From Clostridia bacterium (lineage in GTDB: Bacteria; Bacillota; Clostridia; Lachnospirales; Bianqueaceae): a DNA stretch of 64,000 bases. Under the pieces are notes generated by a model. That model was not told the origin of the DNA and made no database searches. It saw only the letters and a program-made list of their open reading frames with translations. How positions within the stretch are numbered: position 1 is the stretch's first letter; every line of letters begins with the position of its first letter. A program made the position numbers and the translations under genes. The DNA is taken from positions 1 through 64,000 of the forward strand of contig CAAFMN010000099.1 in assembly GCA_900764045.1 (NCBI GenBank). The letters are read 5' to 3'. Below are positions 26,874-35,505 of the stretch, in pieces.

Positions 26874-27223
26874 CAAAACCATATGTACCGGATCAGAGCT
26901 TAGGAGACCGACTGCGCACCTACCGAGAACAAGCCGGCTTAACGCAGGCGGATGTTTCCCGGGAACTGGGAATTACCGCACAGGCCTATTCCCATTATGA
27001 GACCGGGCGCCGTTCTCCCTCTCCCGATACTTTTTTCAAGATCGCACAGCTATATCATGTGTCAATGGAATGTTTGCTGACCAATCGGAAAAACTCATCC
27101 GACTACCTCTTCTATAAGATTAGCAATCTGTCCGTTGAGGATCGGCAGAATGTAGAACATTTTATCTCTTTTCTGCATTCCCGTCACCCCGTTTCTTCTC
27201 AAAATTCCAAACACAGTAAGTAA
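26870..27223 (+). CDS. XRE-family helix-turn-helix regulator (tandem paralogue)
   Basis: 117-residue XRE protein with TTG start overlapping the stop of the first regulator, after AAAGGAGG. HTH domain about 10-66: LRTYREQAGLTQADVSREL and YSHYETGRRSPSP. The similarity of YETGRR segments and shared size suggest the two genes arose by duplication; they may form heterodimers (inference). Followed by a terminator. Confidence 0.85.
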   Translation: MTKPYVPDQSLGDRLRTYREQAGLTQADVSRELGITAQAYSHYETGRRSPSPDTFFKIAQLYHVSMECLLTNRKNSSDYLFYKISNLSVEDRQNVEHFISFLHSRHPVSSQNSKHSK

Positions 27224-27229
27224 AAGGTG

Positions 27230-27258
27230 CTGTCGCACTAACGTGCGACAGTGCTTTT
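27230..27258 (+). terminator. intrinsic terminator after the XRE pair
   Basis: CTGTCGCAC and GTGCGACAG form a 9-bp stem around TAAC, extended by three pairs including G-T wobbles, followed by TTTTCTCTT. The hairpin core also occurs at the end of purB (49948-49967). Confidence 0.85.
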
Positions 27259-27335
27259 CTCTTCTTATCCGTCTACTTGGCAGCGGTTAATTTTCAGAAA
27301 ATTTCCTGATCGCCACCTCACCAAACATTTTATGA

Positions 27336-27364
27336 TTGCAAAATATTCAGAATAATGATACAAT
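27336..27364 (+). promoter_or_regulatory. promoter of the PD-(D/E)XK-like gene
   Basis: TTGCAA (27336-27341), 17-nt spacer, TACAAT (27359-27364), 24 nt before the start codon. The gene thus has its own promoter, between a terminator and a hairpin array. Confidence 0.65.
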
Positions 27365-27387
27365 ATCTCTCGTAAGGAGGGATATTG

Positions 27388-28101
27388 TTGTTTCCAGTGA
27401 TTTATTTTCTCTTTGTTACCGCCAAATGCCTTTCATACCGCGGTACTTGGAGCTTATCCCGTAAGCGCCATACTAATGGACATATGTATTATTACAAGCA
27501 AACTGGCAATAAGACTTGCTATGTGAGACGTAGGGACGAACCTCAGGTCCTGGCCGAATATAAAGAGCGGCAGAAATGGCGCCAGGAGCGCAAGGAACTT
27601 AACCAGCAGTTGATGGAATTGTCCCCTGCTGAGCGCCGCGAAGCCCGCCAGCAGATGAAATTATATCAGGAGCTTGGACTTGAGAAACTACCCCTGGATA
27701 AGGATGTATCCTTTGACGGGACGGTTCTTGATTCCAGAGCCGAGATTATTCTCTATGAATTCTTGAAAAATCTGGGCATCGTAAGCGAACACAACCGCCC
27801 GATTGATTCTGGATCCTACAGTTATTGGCCAGATTTTACGTTCAATATCAATGGAAAAAGAGTATATCTGGAACACATGGGCAAATTAGAGGATCCCCGA
27901 TACCACCGCAAGCAGGTCGAAAAGGTCAAAAACTACAAAACCCATGACATCCGGCTCGGCGAAAATCTGATCATCACAAGTTCTCATAGATACTTTCAGG
28001 CACCCAGAATCCTCTGGCAACTCGTCATTCGCGGAGTTTTGTCAGCCTCCAAAGCAAGGAAATTGATCAAAAAGAACAAAAATAACAATTTTTGCCGTTA
28101 A
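27388..28101 (+). CDS. PD-(D/E)XK-like nuclease-fold protein, uncharacterised
   Basis: 237 residues, family not recognised by name. N-terminal part (1-110): a hydrophobic start (FPVIYFLFVTAKC), a basic HTNGHMYYYK segment and a helical, highly charged stretch. C-terminal part (110-237) resembles a restriction-endonuclease-like fold: SRAE with Glu119, PDF with Asp149 and YLEHMG with Glu162, then basic helices. The YLEHMG and later K-x-K spacing recalls the nuclease-like tail of UvrD/helicase-IV-type proteins. TTG start 7 nt after AGGAGG, shared with the broken copy at 50538. DNA cleavage is inferred, not shown. Flanked by a terminator and five tandem hairpins. Confidence 0.7.
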   Translation: MFPVIYFLFVTAKCLSYRGTWSLSRKRHTNGHMYYYKQTGNKTCYVRRRDEPQVLAEYKERQKWRQERKELNQQLMELSPAERREARQQMKLYQELGLEKLPLDKDVSFDGTVLDSRAEIILYEFLKNLGIVSEHNRPIDSGSYSYWPDFTFNINGKRVYLEHMGKLEDPRYHRKQVEKVKNYKTHDIRLGENLIITSSHRYFQAPRILWQLVIRGVLSASKARKLIKKNKNNNFCR

Positions 28102-28150
28102 TCCGCCCTCCCCCAGAAATCCGTCCCTCCACGAAAAATCAAGCGAAAAC

Positions 28151-28521
28151 TATAAAATCTGGTACACATAAGGAGTCTCACCTTCTTAAAGTGTGCCAGA
28201 TATTTTTAAAAATCCAGAGAAGCCTATAGAATCCTGGTGCACGTAAGAATCTCATTCTCCAAGTGTACCAGAGGTTTTCAAAAATCCAGAGAACCCCATA
28301 AAACCTCTGGTACACCAGGAGTCTCATTCTCCAAGGTGTACCAGAGGTTTTCAAAAATCCAGAGAACCCCATAAAACCTCTGGTACACCTAGGAGACTCA
28401 TGCTCTCAAAGTGTACCAGATATTTTTGAAAAACCAGAGAAAACCTATAAAACTCTGGTACACCTAGGAGACTCATGCTCTCAAAGTGTACCAGATTATT
28501 TTGAAAATCTAGAGGAAACCT
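28151..28521. repeat. five tandem ~74-bp repeats, each a bidirectional terminator-like hairpin
   Basis: Units start near 28151, 28225, 28298, 28371 and 28446. Each holds TCTGGTACAC and GTGTACCAGA as inverted arms about 24 nt apart, then a T-rich segment and CCAGAGAA. In unit 3 the stem is 13 bp (CCTCTGGTACACC/GGTGTACCAGAGG) followed by TTTT on either strand. Changes in the stems of units 1 and 2 keep pairing through G-T wobbles. No spacers vary between the units, so it is not a CRISPR array. It lies between converging genes and the last unit reaches the miaA stop codon. 28102-28150 holds nothing else. Confidence 0.9.
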
Positions 28522-29435
28522 TATTGTACCTGTCCGACAAGCGTGTCCAGCTCCTCTTCCCCGCGCAGAATCCAATGCGCCTCCTCCCGGCGGAACCATG
28601 TCAGCTGCCGCTTGGCAAAATGCCGGGTATCACGCTTAAGGATATACACCGCTTCCTCCAATGTCGTCTCTCCTGCCAGATAAGCAATGATTTCTTTGTA
28701 TCCCAATCCCTGCATGGATACCATTGACCTCTCGCAGCCCTGCCGGAGGAGTCCCTGCACTTCTTCGACAAGCCCTGCCCGCATCATCTCATCTACACGG
28801 CGGTCGATCCGTTCATACAGTCTCTCTCGATCCATGGACAACACATTGTAATGCAGCTCATACGGGCTTTCTTTTTGCTTTTGCTCATCATTATGCTCGC
28901 TGATCCTGTGTCCCGTCTGTAAGAAGAACTCCAACGCGCGGATCACACGCTTGACATTGTTGGGATGAATCCGTTCCGCCGCCTCGGGATCCGCTTCCAT
29001 GAGACGATGATAGAGTTCCTGCGGGCCGCCTTCGGCCGCCGCGGTCTCTTCCAATTTCCTGCGGCAGCTTCCTCCGGTCTCCTCCGACGTAAATTCCGCT
29101 CCATATGCTAAGGCATGCAGATAAAAACCGGTTCCACCCGCAACGATCGGGATTCTCCCCCGTTTCCAGATCTCTTCGGCCGTCTGCCGTGCCAGCTCGG
29201 TAAACCGCGCGACATTCCACTCTTCCCATGGGTCCACGCAGTCGATCAGATGATGGGGAATCCCCTGCATCTCCTCCGGCCGGATCTTGGCCGTGCCGAT
29301 ATTCATGCCGCGGTAAACCTGCATGGAATCTCCGGATATGATCTCCCCATCCAGCTTTTTGGCAAGCTCTACCGCCAGCGCTGACTTTCCTGCCGCCGTC
29401 GGCCCAGCAATAATATACAATGGCTTTTTCATCAT
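28521..29435 (-). CDS. miaA: tRNA dimethylallyltransferase
   Basis: Adds a dimethylallyl group to A37 of tRNAs reading UNN codons; MiaB in the same cluster then methylthiolates it. P-loop GPTAAGKSALA at residues 11-21, GDSMQVYRGMNIGTAK near 37-52. 304 residues is typical. The start ATG overlaps the mutL stop (ATGA). The stop codon lies within the last hairpin repeat, which may terminate the transcript. Confidence 0.96.
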   Translation of the reverse strand: MMKKPLYIIAGPTAAGKSALAVELAKKLDGEIISGDSMQVYRGMNIGTAKIRPEEMQGIPHHLIDCVDPWEEWNVARFTELARQTAEEIWKRGRIPIVAGGTGFYLHALAYGAEFTSEETGGSCRRKLEETAAAEGGPQELYHRLMEADPEAAERIHPNNVKRVIRALEFFLQTGHRISEHNDEQKQKESPYELHYNVLSMDRERLYERIDRRVDEMMRAGLVEEVQGLLRQGCERSMVSMQGLGYKEIIAYLAGETTLEEAVYILKRDTRHFAKRQLTWFRREEAHWILRGEEELDTLVGQVQ

Positions 29436-31297
29436 ACAATCCTCTTAAACAACCGCTCCATCTGCTGCTGCGTCATCGTTACGATCGTCGGACGTCCGTG
29501 CGGGCAATTATAAGGGTTCGTCGTCGATGCCAGAGCCTGAAAGAGCGCACGGGCCTCCTCCGGTGTCAGCACATGATTTCCCTTGACCGCCGCCTTACAG
29601 GACATCATCGCCATCCTGTCCAGAAGGACATCTCCGGAGCTGTTTCTGCTCCCGTCACTCAGGAAAGACGCCATGTCCTGAAAATCCTTCGGATCCATCG
29701 GCCCATTGAAAATATAAGGTACACAGCGTACCAGGACGGTATTTTCCCCAAAAGGCTCCACTTCAAACCCCATCCGGGTAAAGAGCTCCAGGTTCTCCAT
29801 GACGCTGTTATAGTCAGCCGTACTCAGCGTAATGGCTTCCGGCTCCAGGAGGATCTGCGCGTCGAGCGAGCCCTTGTTCAGGACGCTGCGAACCTTATCA
29901 TACAGAACCCTCTCATGCGCCGCATGCTGATCCACGATATACAGCACATGATCCGCCTCCGCCATCCAATAGGTAGAAAAAGCCTGACCAACTAACCGCA
30001 GGGAAGCAGGATCTGGAAAACGCTTCGCCGGCCGCTCAGGCGCCTCTGGTACTTCTGATACGCTCTCCTCCGGCTGTGTCGGCGCTGCCGGATAGACCGG
30101 CTCTGGCTCCTTCACTGCCGGAGACAGGATCTCCTGTCTGCCCGTATAAAAGCTATTCTCCTGCCATAACGTCTTCTTGGCGACATGCTCCTGCTGCTGA
30201 ATCTCCGGGGATGTGCTGGTATAGGTCTGCATCACTGGGAAGGCTTCGCTCCAATTCTTTTCCGGCTCCTCATCGACCTTGGTCTGTGCCTGAACAATCC
30301 GTGTCATCAGGTCCTCCTGCCCAAGGGTTCTGGAGACCGCCTTATAGATCTCTTCCCGAATCATCCCCTCCTCAGAGAAACGCACCTCCATCTTGGTCGG
30401 ATGGACATTTACATCTACCTGCGCGGGATCCGCCTGAATCTGTAAGATCGCCATCGGAAAGCTTCCGGGCATAATCAGGTCTTTATAGCACTCCTCCAGA
30501 ATTTTCTCGATCAGGCGGCTGCGGATCATACGCCCATTCAAGTAAAAATGCTGATAGCTCCTGTTGGCCCGCGTCATCTGCGGTCTTGAAATATATCCCT
30601 TGACTCCGATCGCTCCCTGATAATCGACTTCCATCAGATCGCCCAACACCTCTTTGCCGTATACCGCGTAAACACAGCTGCGCAGGCGATAATCCCCCGG
30701 CGTATGCAGTACACGGGAAGTCCCTCGGATATATTGGAAGGAGACTTCCGGATGTCCCATGGCAATCTTCTGCATAAAGTCCGTCACCGCCGCCGCTTCC
30801 GCACCCGGCTTCTTCAGGAACTTTCGTCTGGCCGGAGTGTTAAAAAATAGCTCTTCCACCTTAAAGGTTGTTCCCGGCACAGCCGCGACCTCTTCATACA
30901 TGAGCTCCCGTCCGCCTTCATTAACATAACGGATCCCCGTCAGCGCTTCCGCCGTCTTAGTAACCACTTCTGTACGGGATACCGCGGCAATACTGGCCAG
31001 AGCCTCTCCGCGAAATCCCAGCGAGGTTACCAGCTCTAGATCCTCCGCGCTTCGGATCTTGCTCGTGGAATGGCGTAAAAATGCGTTGCGCACCTCTCCC
31101 GCCTCGATGCCGGATCCATTATCGGTCACCCGGATCATAGAGATCCCGCCGTCTCTTACCTCCACCGTCACCGCTGTCGCTCCGGCATCGATGGAGTTTT
31201 CCACCAATTCCTTGACAATGGATGCCGGTCGCTCGATCACTTCGCCTGCCGCGATCTTATTGATCGTCCCAGAGTCCAGCACCTGAATATGTGCCAC
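29432..31297 (-). CDS. mutL: DNA mismatch repair protein MutL
   Basis: Mismatch-repair matchmaker with latent endonuclease, 621 residues. GHKL ATPase part: ELVENSIDAGAT near 29-40, GFRGEALASI near 94. C-terminal endonuclease part: DQHAAHERVLYD near 475 (family motif DQHAx2Ex4E; the last acid here is Asp) and CPHGRPT near the end. A proline-rich linker lies at about 340-440. Start codon is GTG after GGAGGGATACAA, 22 nt after mutS. Confidence 0.97.
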   Translation of the reverse strand: MAHIQVLDSGTINKIAAGEVIERPASIVKELVENSIDAGATAVTVEVRDGGISMIRVTDNGSGIEAGEVRNAFLRHSTSKIRSAEDLELVTSLGFRGEALASIAAVSRTEVVTKTAEALTGIRYVNEGGRELMYEEVAAVPGTTFKVEELFFNTPARRKFLKKPGAEAAAVTDFMQKIAMGHPEVSFQYIRGTSRVLHTPGDYRLRSCVYAVYGKEVLGDLMEVDYQGAIGVKGYISRPQMTRANRSYQHFYLNGRMIRSRLIEKILEECYKDLIMPGSFPMAILQIQADPAQVDVNVHPTKMEVRFSEEGMIREEIYKAVSRTLGQEDLMTRIVQAQTKVDEEPEKNWSEAFPVMQTYTSTSPEIQQQEHVAKKTLWQENSFYTGRQEILSPAVKEPEPVYPAAPTQPEESVSEVPEAPERPAKRFPDPASLRLVGQAFSTYWMAEADHVLYIVDQHAAHERVLYDKVRSVLNKGSLDAQILLEPEAITLSTADYNSVMENLELFTRMGFEVEPFGENTVLVRCVPYIFNGPMDPKDFQDMASFLSDGSRNSSGDVLLDRMAMMSCKAAVKGNHVLTPEEARALFQALASTTNPYNCPHGRPTIVTMTQQQMERLFKRIV

Positions 31298-31319
31298 TTG
31301 TATCCCTCCTTTTTCCCTG

Positions 31320-33947
31320 TCAGATCTCCTTCGCCTGACTGTTCAGCTCATACAGAGTCTGCAGCGCCTGCATCGGCGTCATCTCCAACACCTTCAGGTT
31401 CTTCAGCCTTTCGATCAGTTCCTCCTGCTTGGGATCATCATGCCCAAACAGACTCATCTGAAAGGCATTGTCCACAACCTCGCTTTTGGCCTGAATCGCG
31501 GTTCCGCTGCCCGTGTTAACGCTGTTGCTCAATAACTCCTTCAGGATCTCCTGCGCGCGGTGCACTACCCAAGCTGGAAGTCCTGCCAGCTTGGCGACCT
31601 CGATTCCATAACTTCTGTCTCCGCAGCCGCGCTGGATCTTTCTTAAGAAAACAATATCTTCTCCGCTCTCCTTGATCGCGACACAGTAATTATGTACGCC
31701 CTCCAGCTGGCCCTCCAGCTCTGTCAGCTCATGATAGTGCGTCGCGAACAGGGTTTTGGCCCCGATTGTTTTTTTGTCGCTGATATATTCCACTACAGCC
31801 CACGCGATACTCAGTCCGTCATAGGTCGATGTTCCCCGTCCGATCTCATCCAGAATCAGCAGGCTGGATGATGTCGCGTGGCGAAGGATATTGGAGACTT
31901 CTGCCATCTCCACCATAAAGGTACTCTGTCCGCCCGCCAGGTCATCCGAAGCGCCGACTCTTGTAAAGATCCGGTCCACCACGCTCAGACGCGCGGATTC
32001 CGCCGGGACATAAGATCCCATCTGAGCCATCAGACAGATCACGGCCACCTGCCTCATATATGTGGATTTACCGGCCATATTGGGGCCGGTGATGATCGCG
32101 ATCCGATCCTCCCGATTGTCCAGCAGGGTATCATTAGGGATAAAGGCCCCCCCCTTCATCATGCGCTCTACTACCGGATGACGCCCCTTGACGATCTCGA
32201 TGGTCCCCTTTTTATCGCTGACAAAGTGGGGCTTGACATAGTGATTGGCAACCGCGGCCTCTCCCAGAGAACGCAGTGCGTCCAGCTGCGCGATTTTGCC
32301 TGCCGTATCCTGCACCCGAACGAGCTGCTCTGCCACCTGTGTCCGCACCTGTACAAAAAGGTCATACTCCAGGGCTACCAGCTTTTCCTTCGCGCCAAGG
32401 ATCGTATCCTCCAGTGTCTTCAATTCTTCTGTGATATAGCGTTCGCCGTTGGCCAGCGTCTGCTTCCGGATATATCGGTCCGGCACCTCATTCATAAAGG
32501 ACTTGGACACCTCCAGATAATACCCGAATACCCGGTTATACCCGATCTTGAGCGTCCGTATGCCGGTGGCTTCTTTTTCTTTGGCTTCCAGCTGCGCTAG
32601 CCAGCTCTTGCCGTCCACGTCGGCATGGCGCAGTTTATCAACCTCCGCATGAAAACCTTCTTTGATCAGGCGTCCCTCCCGCAGTGTAATCGGCGGTTCC
32701 TCATAGATGCTCCGCTCCAGGAGGTCACACAGGTCCTTCAGTTCATCAAAGTCCTTAGTCATCTCCTCATAAAGTGGCGCTTTTAAAAGCTCCAAAATGC
32801 TCCGAATCCCCGGCAATGCCCGCAAGGACTGCTTCAGTGCCAGAAGATCCCTGGCGCCGGCATTGCCGTAAGCAATCCGCCCCATCAGACGTTCCATATC
32901 ATAGATCTGCTCCAGAGACTCCTTCAGCTCCTCAGAGAGAATCATATCCTCTACAAAGCACTCCACCGCATCCAGTCTTTTCTCAATCTGCTCCTTATCG
33001 ATCAGCGGCTGCTCCGTCCACTTTCGCAGGAGCCTTCCGCCCATCGCGGTATGGGTATAGTCGATCACCCATAGCAGGGACCCCTGACGGCTCTTGTCCC
33101 GCAGCGTCTGTGTCAGCTCCAGATTGCGTCTCGTCGCTGAATCCAGCATCATATACTGCTTGAGTGAATAAGTAGAAATGCGTGAAATATGGCTGAGATC
33201 CCGCTTCTGCGTCTCCACCAGATAATCCAGAAGCGCTCCAGCCGCTGTTACAGACAGCGGCAGCTCGCTCATCCCCAATCCTTCCATTGAATGCACATGG
33301 AAATGATGCTTCAGGACATCCTCGCAGCGCTCCAGCCGAAAATGATGCGCTCCGTACAGATTGACAAAAATCTCATAGGACTTCTTCAGGCGTTCAATAT
33401 CGATTCCGCCCGCATTCTCTTCATTGATGATAATCTCCGAGGGCCGGTATTTGGCTACCTCATCCCAGAACTTATCCTCTTCTTCAAACTCTGTGACAAA
33501 AAACTCTCCTGTCGTGATGTCGCAGATCGCAATTCCCAGCCGGTCGCAGGTCCGGTTAACCGACATGATATAGTTATTGCGCTTCTCCTCTACATGCTCG
33601 GAATTGATATTGGTACCAGGCGTAACAATTCGCGTAACCTCGCGTTTTACCAGTCCCTGCGCCAGTTTCGGATCTTCCATCTGCTCACAGATCGCTACCC
33701 GGTATCCCTTGCTGACCAGCTTCTGCAGATAGCCCTCAATGGCATGGTACGGAACTCCGCACATCGGCGCCCGTTCAGCCTGACCGCAGTCCCGTCCGGT
33801 CAGCGTCAACTCCAGTTCCTTGGACGCCGTAATGGCATCGTCAAAAAAGAGCTCGTAAAAATCCCCCAGTCGGAACATCAGAAGGCATCCCGGATTCTCC
33901 TCCTTCACCTTCAGATACTGCTCCATCATTGGCGTGTATTTTGCCAT
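31320..33947 (-). CDS. mutS: DNA mismatch repair protein MutS
   Basis: Mismatch recognition ATPase, 875 residues. N-terminal mismatch-contact motif GDFYELFFDDA at 28-38, Walker A GPNMAGKSTYMRQ near 610-622, Walker B ILDEIGRGTSTYDG near 690, C-terminal dimerisation helices near 820-870. Start ATG 2 nt after the miaB stop with GGAAGAATAACC. In the operon miaB-mutS-mutL-miaA. Confidence 0.98.
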   Translation of the reverse strand: MAKYTPMMEQYLKVKEENPGCLLMFRLGDFYELFFDDAITASKELELTLTGRDCGQAERAPMCGVPYHAIEGYLQKLVSKGYRVAICEQMEDPKLAQGLVKREVTRIVTPGTNINSEHVEEKRNNYIMSVNRTCDRLGIAICDITTGEFFVTEFEEEDKFWDEVAKYRPSEIIINEENAGGIDIERLKKSYEIFVNLYGAHHFRLERCEDVLKHHFHVHSMEGLGMSELPLSVTAAGALLDYLVETQKRDLSHISRISTYSLKQYMMLDSATRRNLELTQTLRDKSRQGSLLWVIDYTHTAMGGRLLRKWTEQPLIDKEQIEKRLDAVECFVEDMILSEELKESLEQIYDMERLMGRIAYGNAGARDLLALKQSLRALPGIRSILELLKAPLYEEMTKDFDELKDLCDLLERSIYEEPPITLREGRLIKEGFHAEVDKLRHADVDGKSWLAQLEAKEKEATGIRTLKIGYNRVFGYYLEVSKSFMNEVPDRYIRKQTLANGERYITEELKTLEDTILGAKEKLVALEYDLFVQVRTQVAEQLVRVQDTAGKIAQLDALRSLGEAAVANHYVKPHFVSDKKGTIEIVKGRHPVVERMMKGGAFIPNDTLLDNREDRIAIITGPNMAGKSTYMRQVAVICLMAQMGSYVPAESARLSVVDRIFTRVGASDDLAGGQSTFMVEMAEVSNILRHATSSSLLILDEIGRGTSTYDGLSIAWAVVEYISDKKTIGAKTLFATHYHELTELEGQLEGVHNYCVAIKESGEDIVFLRKIQRGCGDRSYGIEVAKLAGLPAWVVHRAQEILKELLSNSVNTGSGTAIQAKSEVVDNAFQMSLFGHDDPKQEELIERLKNLKVLEMTPMQALQTLYELNSQAKEI

Positions 33948-33949
33948 GG

Positions 33950-35371
33950 TTATTCTTCCTTATCTGTTTGTAATGTTCCTGTCAAATAATAGGTCATCTG
34001 CTCATCGATTCTCACAGGGACGATCTGTCCGATCAAGGACGGATCTCCATGAAAATGCACCAGATAATTCTCTCCGCTGCGTCCGGTCAGCATGGACGGA
34101 TCGTGTTGATTGACCTCTTCCGCCATCACCATCAACGTCCTGCCCAGCAGGCGCTCATTACGTCTATCGATCTCTTCCTTCAGAACAGTCAAAAGCTCTT
34201 CAAAATTGGCCTTGGACTCTTCCGGAGGCACCTGATTCTCCATCCGTGCCGCGGGCGTCCCTTCCCGCTTGGAGTAGATAAAGGTAAAGGCATTATCAAA
34301 TCCTGCCTTTCTTACTACATCCAGCGTCTCCAGAAAATCCTCCCGCGTCTCTCCCGGAAAACCTACGATGATATCGGTCGTGATCGCGATGTCCGGGACT
34401 GCCTCTCGCAGTTTGCGGACAATCTCCAGATACCTTGCCTTATCATAATGCCGATTCATCTGCTTCAGCAGCCGGTCGCTTCCGGACTGAAGGGGCAGAT
34501 GAAAATGCGGGCACACCTTCGGGCAGTTCTTCATCGCGTCGATCAGTTCATCAGACAAGTCCTTGGGATGGGAAGTCATAAAGCGGATCCGCTCCACCCC
34601 TTCCACTTCGCTGACCATATACAGAAGCTGCGCGAAACTGACCGGCTCCTCCAGGGTCTTGCCATAGCTGTTTACATTCTGACCTAAGAGCTGAATCTCC
34701 TTGACTCCGGCAGCCACCAGCTCCCGAACCTCCTTCAGGATCTCTTCCGGTTTACGGCTCCGCTCCCGCCCTCGTACATACGGAACGATACAATAGGTGC
34801 AAAAATTATTGCATCCAAACATGATATTCACCGACGCTTTAAAAGAGGTCTTACGGATACTCGGAAGATCTTCCACAATCTCCCCCGGCTTGTCCCAGAT
34901 GTCGATCACCTGTCTGTTTTCCAGCAGTATTTCCTCCAAAAGCTCCGCAAAACGGTACAGATTATGCGTTCCGAAAATAAGATCCACCCACGGATAAGAT
35001 TTCTTCAGCTTCTCCACCACATGCGGCTCCTGCATCATGCATCCGCACAGAGCGATCTTCATCCCCGGCCGTTTTCTCTTATATCCTTTCAGATACCCCA
35101 ATCGTCCGTAAACTTTCAGTTCGGCATTTTCCCGTACACAGCAGGTGTTATAGACCACCAGGTCCGCGTCCTCTTCCCGTTCACTCGGGATATAACCCGC
35201 TTCTGCCAGGATTCCCGCCAGCTTCTCCGAATCATGCGCATTCATCTGGCAACCCAGTGTAGTAATATGATATGACGGATGCTGTCCCGCCAGATGTATC
35301 TTGATCCGCTCCACCGCCGCATGCTGCAGCAACGCTTCCTGCGCAGCATTCTTGATCGTTTCTCTCTCCAT
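33950..35371 (-). CDS. miaB: tRNA-2-methylthio-N6-dimethylallyladenosine synthase
   Basis: Radical SAM methylthiotransferase acting on i6A37 made by MiaA. Two cluster sites: N-terminal cysteines in TTLGCQMN, NTCCVREN and CGCMMQ; radical SAM triad CNNFCTYC near 180. C-terminal TRAM domain follows (about 405-470). 473 residues from the start at 35371, chosen for AGAAAGGATATACC; a frame extending 105 nt upstream has no ribosome site. First gene of the cluster. Confidence 0.97.
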   Translation of the reverse strand: MERETIKNAAQEALLQHAAVERIKIHLAGQHPSYHITTLGCQMNAHDSEKLAGILAEAGYIPSEREEDADLVVYNTCCVRENAELKVYGRLGYLKGYKRKRPGMKIALCGCMMQEPHVVEKLKKSYPWVDLIFGTHNLYRFAELLEEILLENRQVIDIWDKPGEIVEDLPSIRKTSFKASVNIMFGCNNFCTYCIVPYVRGRERSRKPEEILKEVRELVAAGVKEIQLLGQNVNSYGKTLEEPVSFAQLLYMVSEVEGVERIRFMTSHPKDLSDELIDAMKNCPKVCPHFHLPLQSGSDRLLKQMNRHYDKARYLEIVRKLREAVPDIAITTDIIVGFPGETREDFLETLDVVRKAGFDNAFTFIYSKREGTPAARMENQVPPEESKANFEELLTVLKEEIDRRNERLLGRTLMVMAEEVNQHDPSMLTGRSGENYLVHFHGDPSLIGQIVPVRIDEQMTYYLTGTLQTDKEE

Positions 35372-35440
35372 TGGTATATCCTTTCTATTTAAAACTAATC
35401 CCAGAATATCATACCGCATTCTTCTCCGTTTGTAAAGAAG

Positions 35441-35484
35441 AAAAAGCCCCTGTCCCCGCTGAAAGCGCAGGAACAAGGACTTTT
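35441..35484 (-). terminator. intrinsic terminator after kdgK
   Basis: On the minus strand AAAAGTCCTTGTTCC-TGCGC pairs with GCG-GGGACAGGGGCTTTTT, loop TTTCA, ending in a T-run. It lies 22 nt after the kdgK stop and before miaB. Confidence 0.85.
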
Positions 35485-35505
35485 ACGTATCGGCTTCCGT
35501 CGCCG

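Noticed and set aside
28151..28521. CRISPR array
   Set aside because: The units are contiguous near-identical hairpins without unique spacers, and no cas genes are present.
28178..28599. Small open frames in the hairpin array
   Set aside because: They translate tandem repeats and have no ribosome sites.
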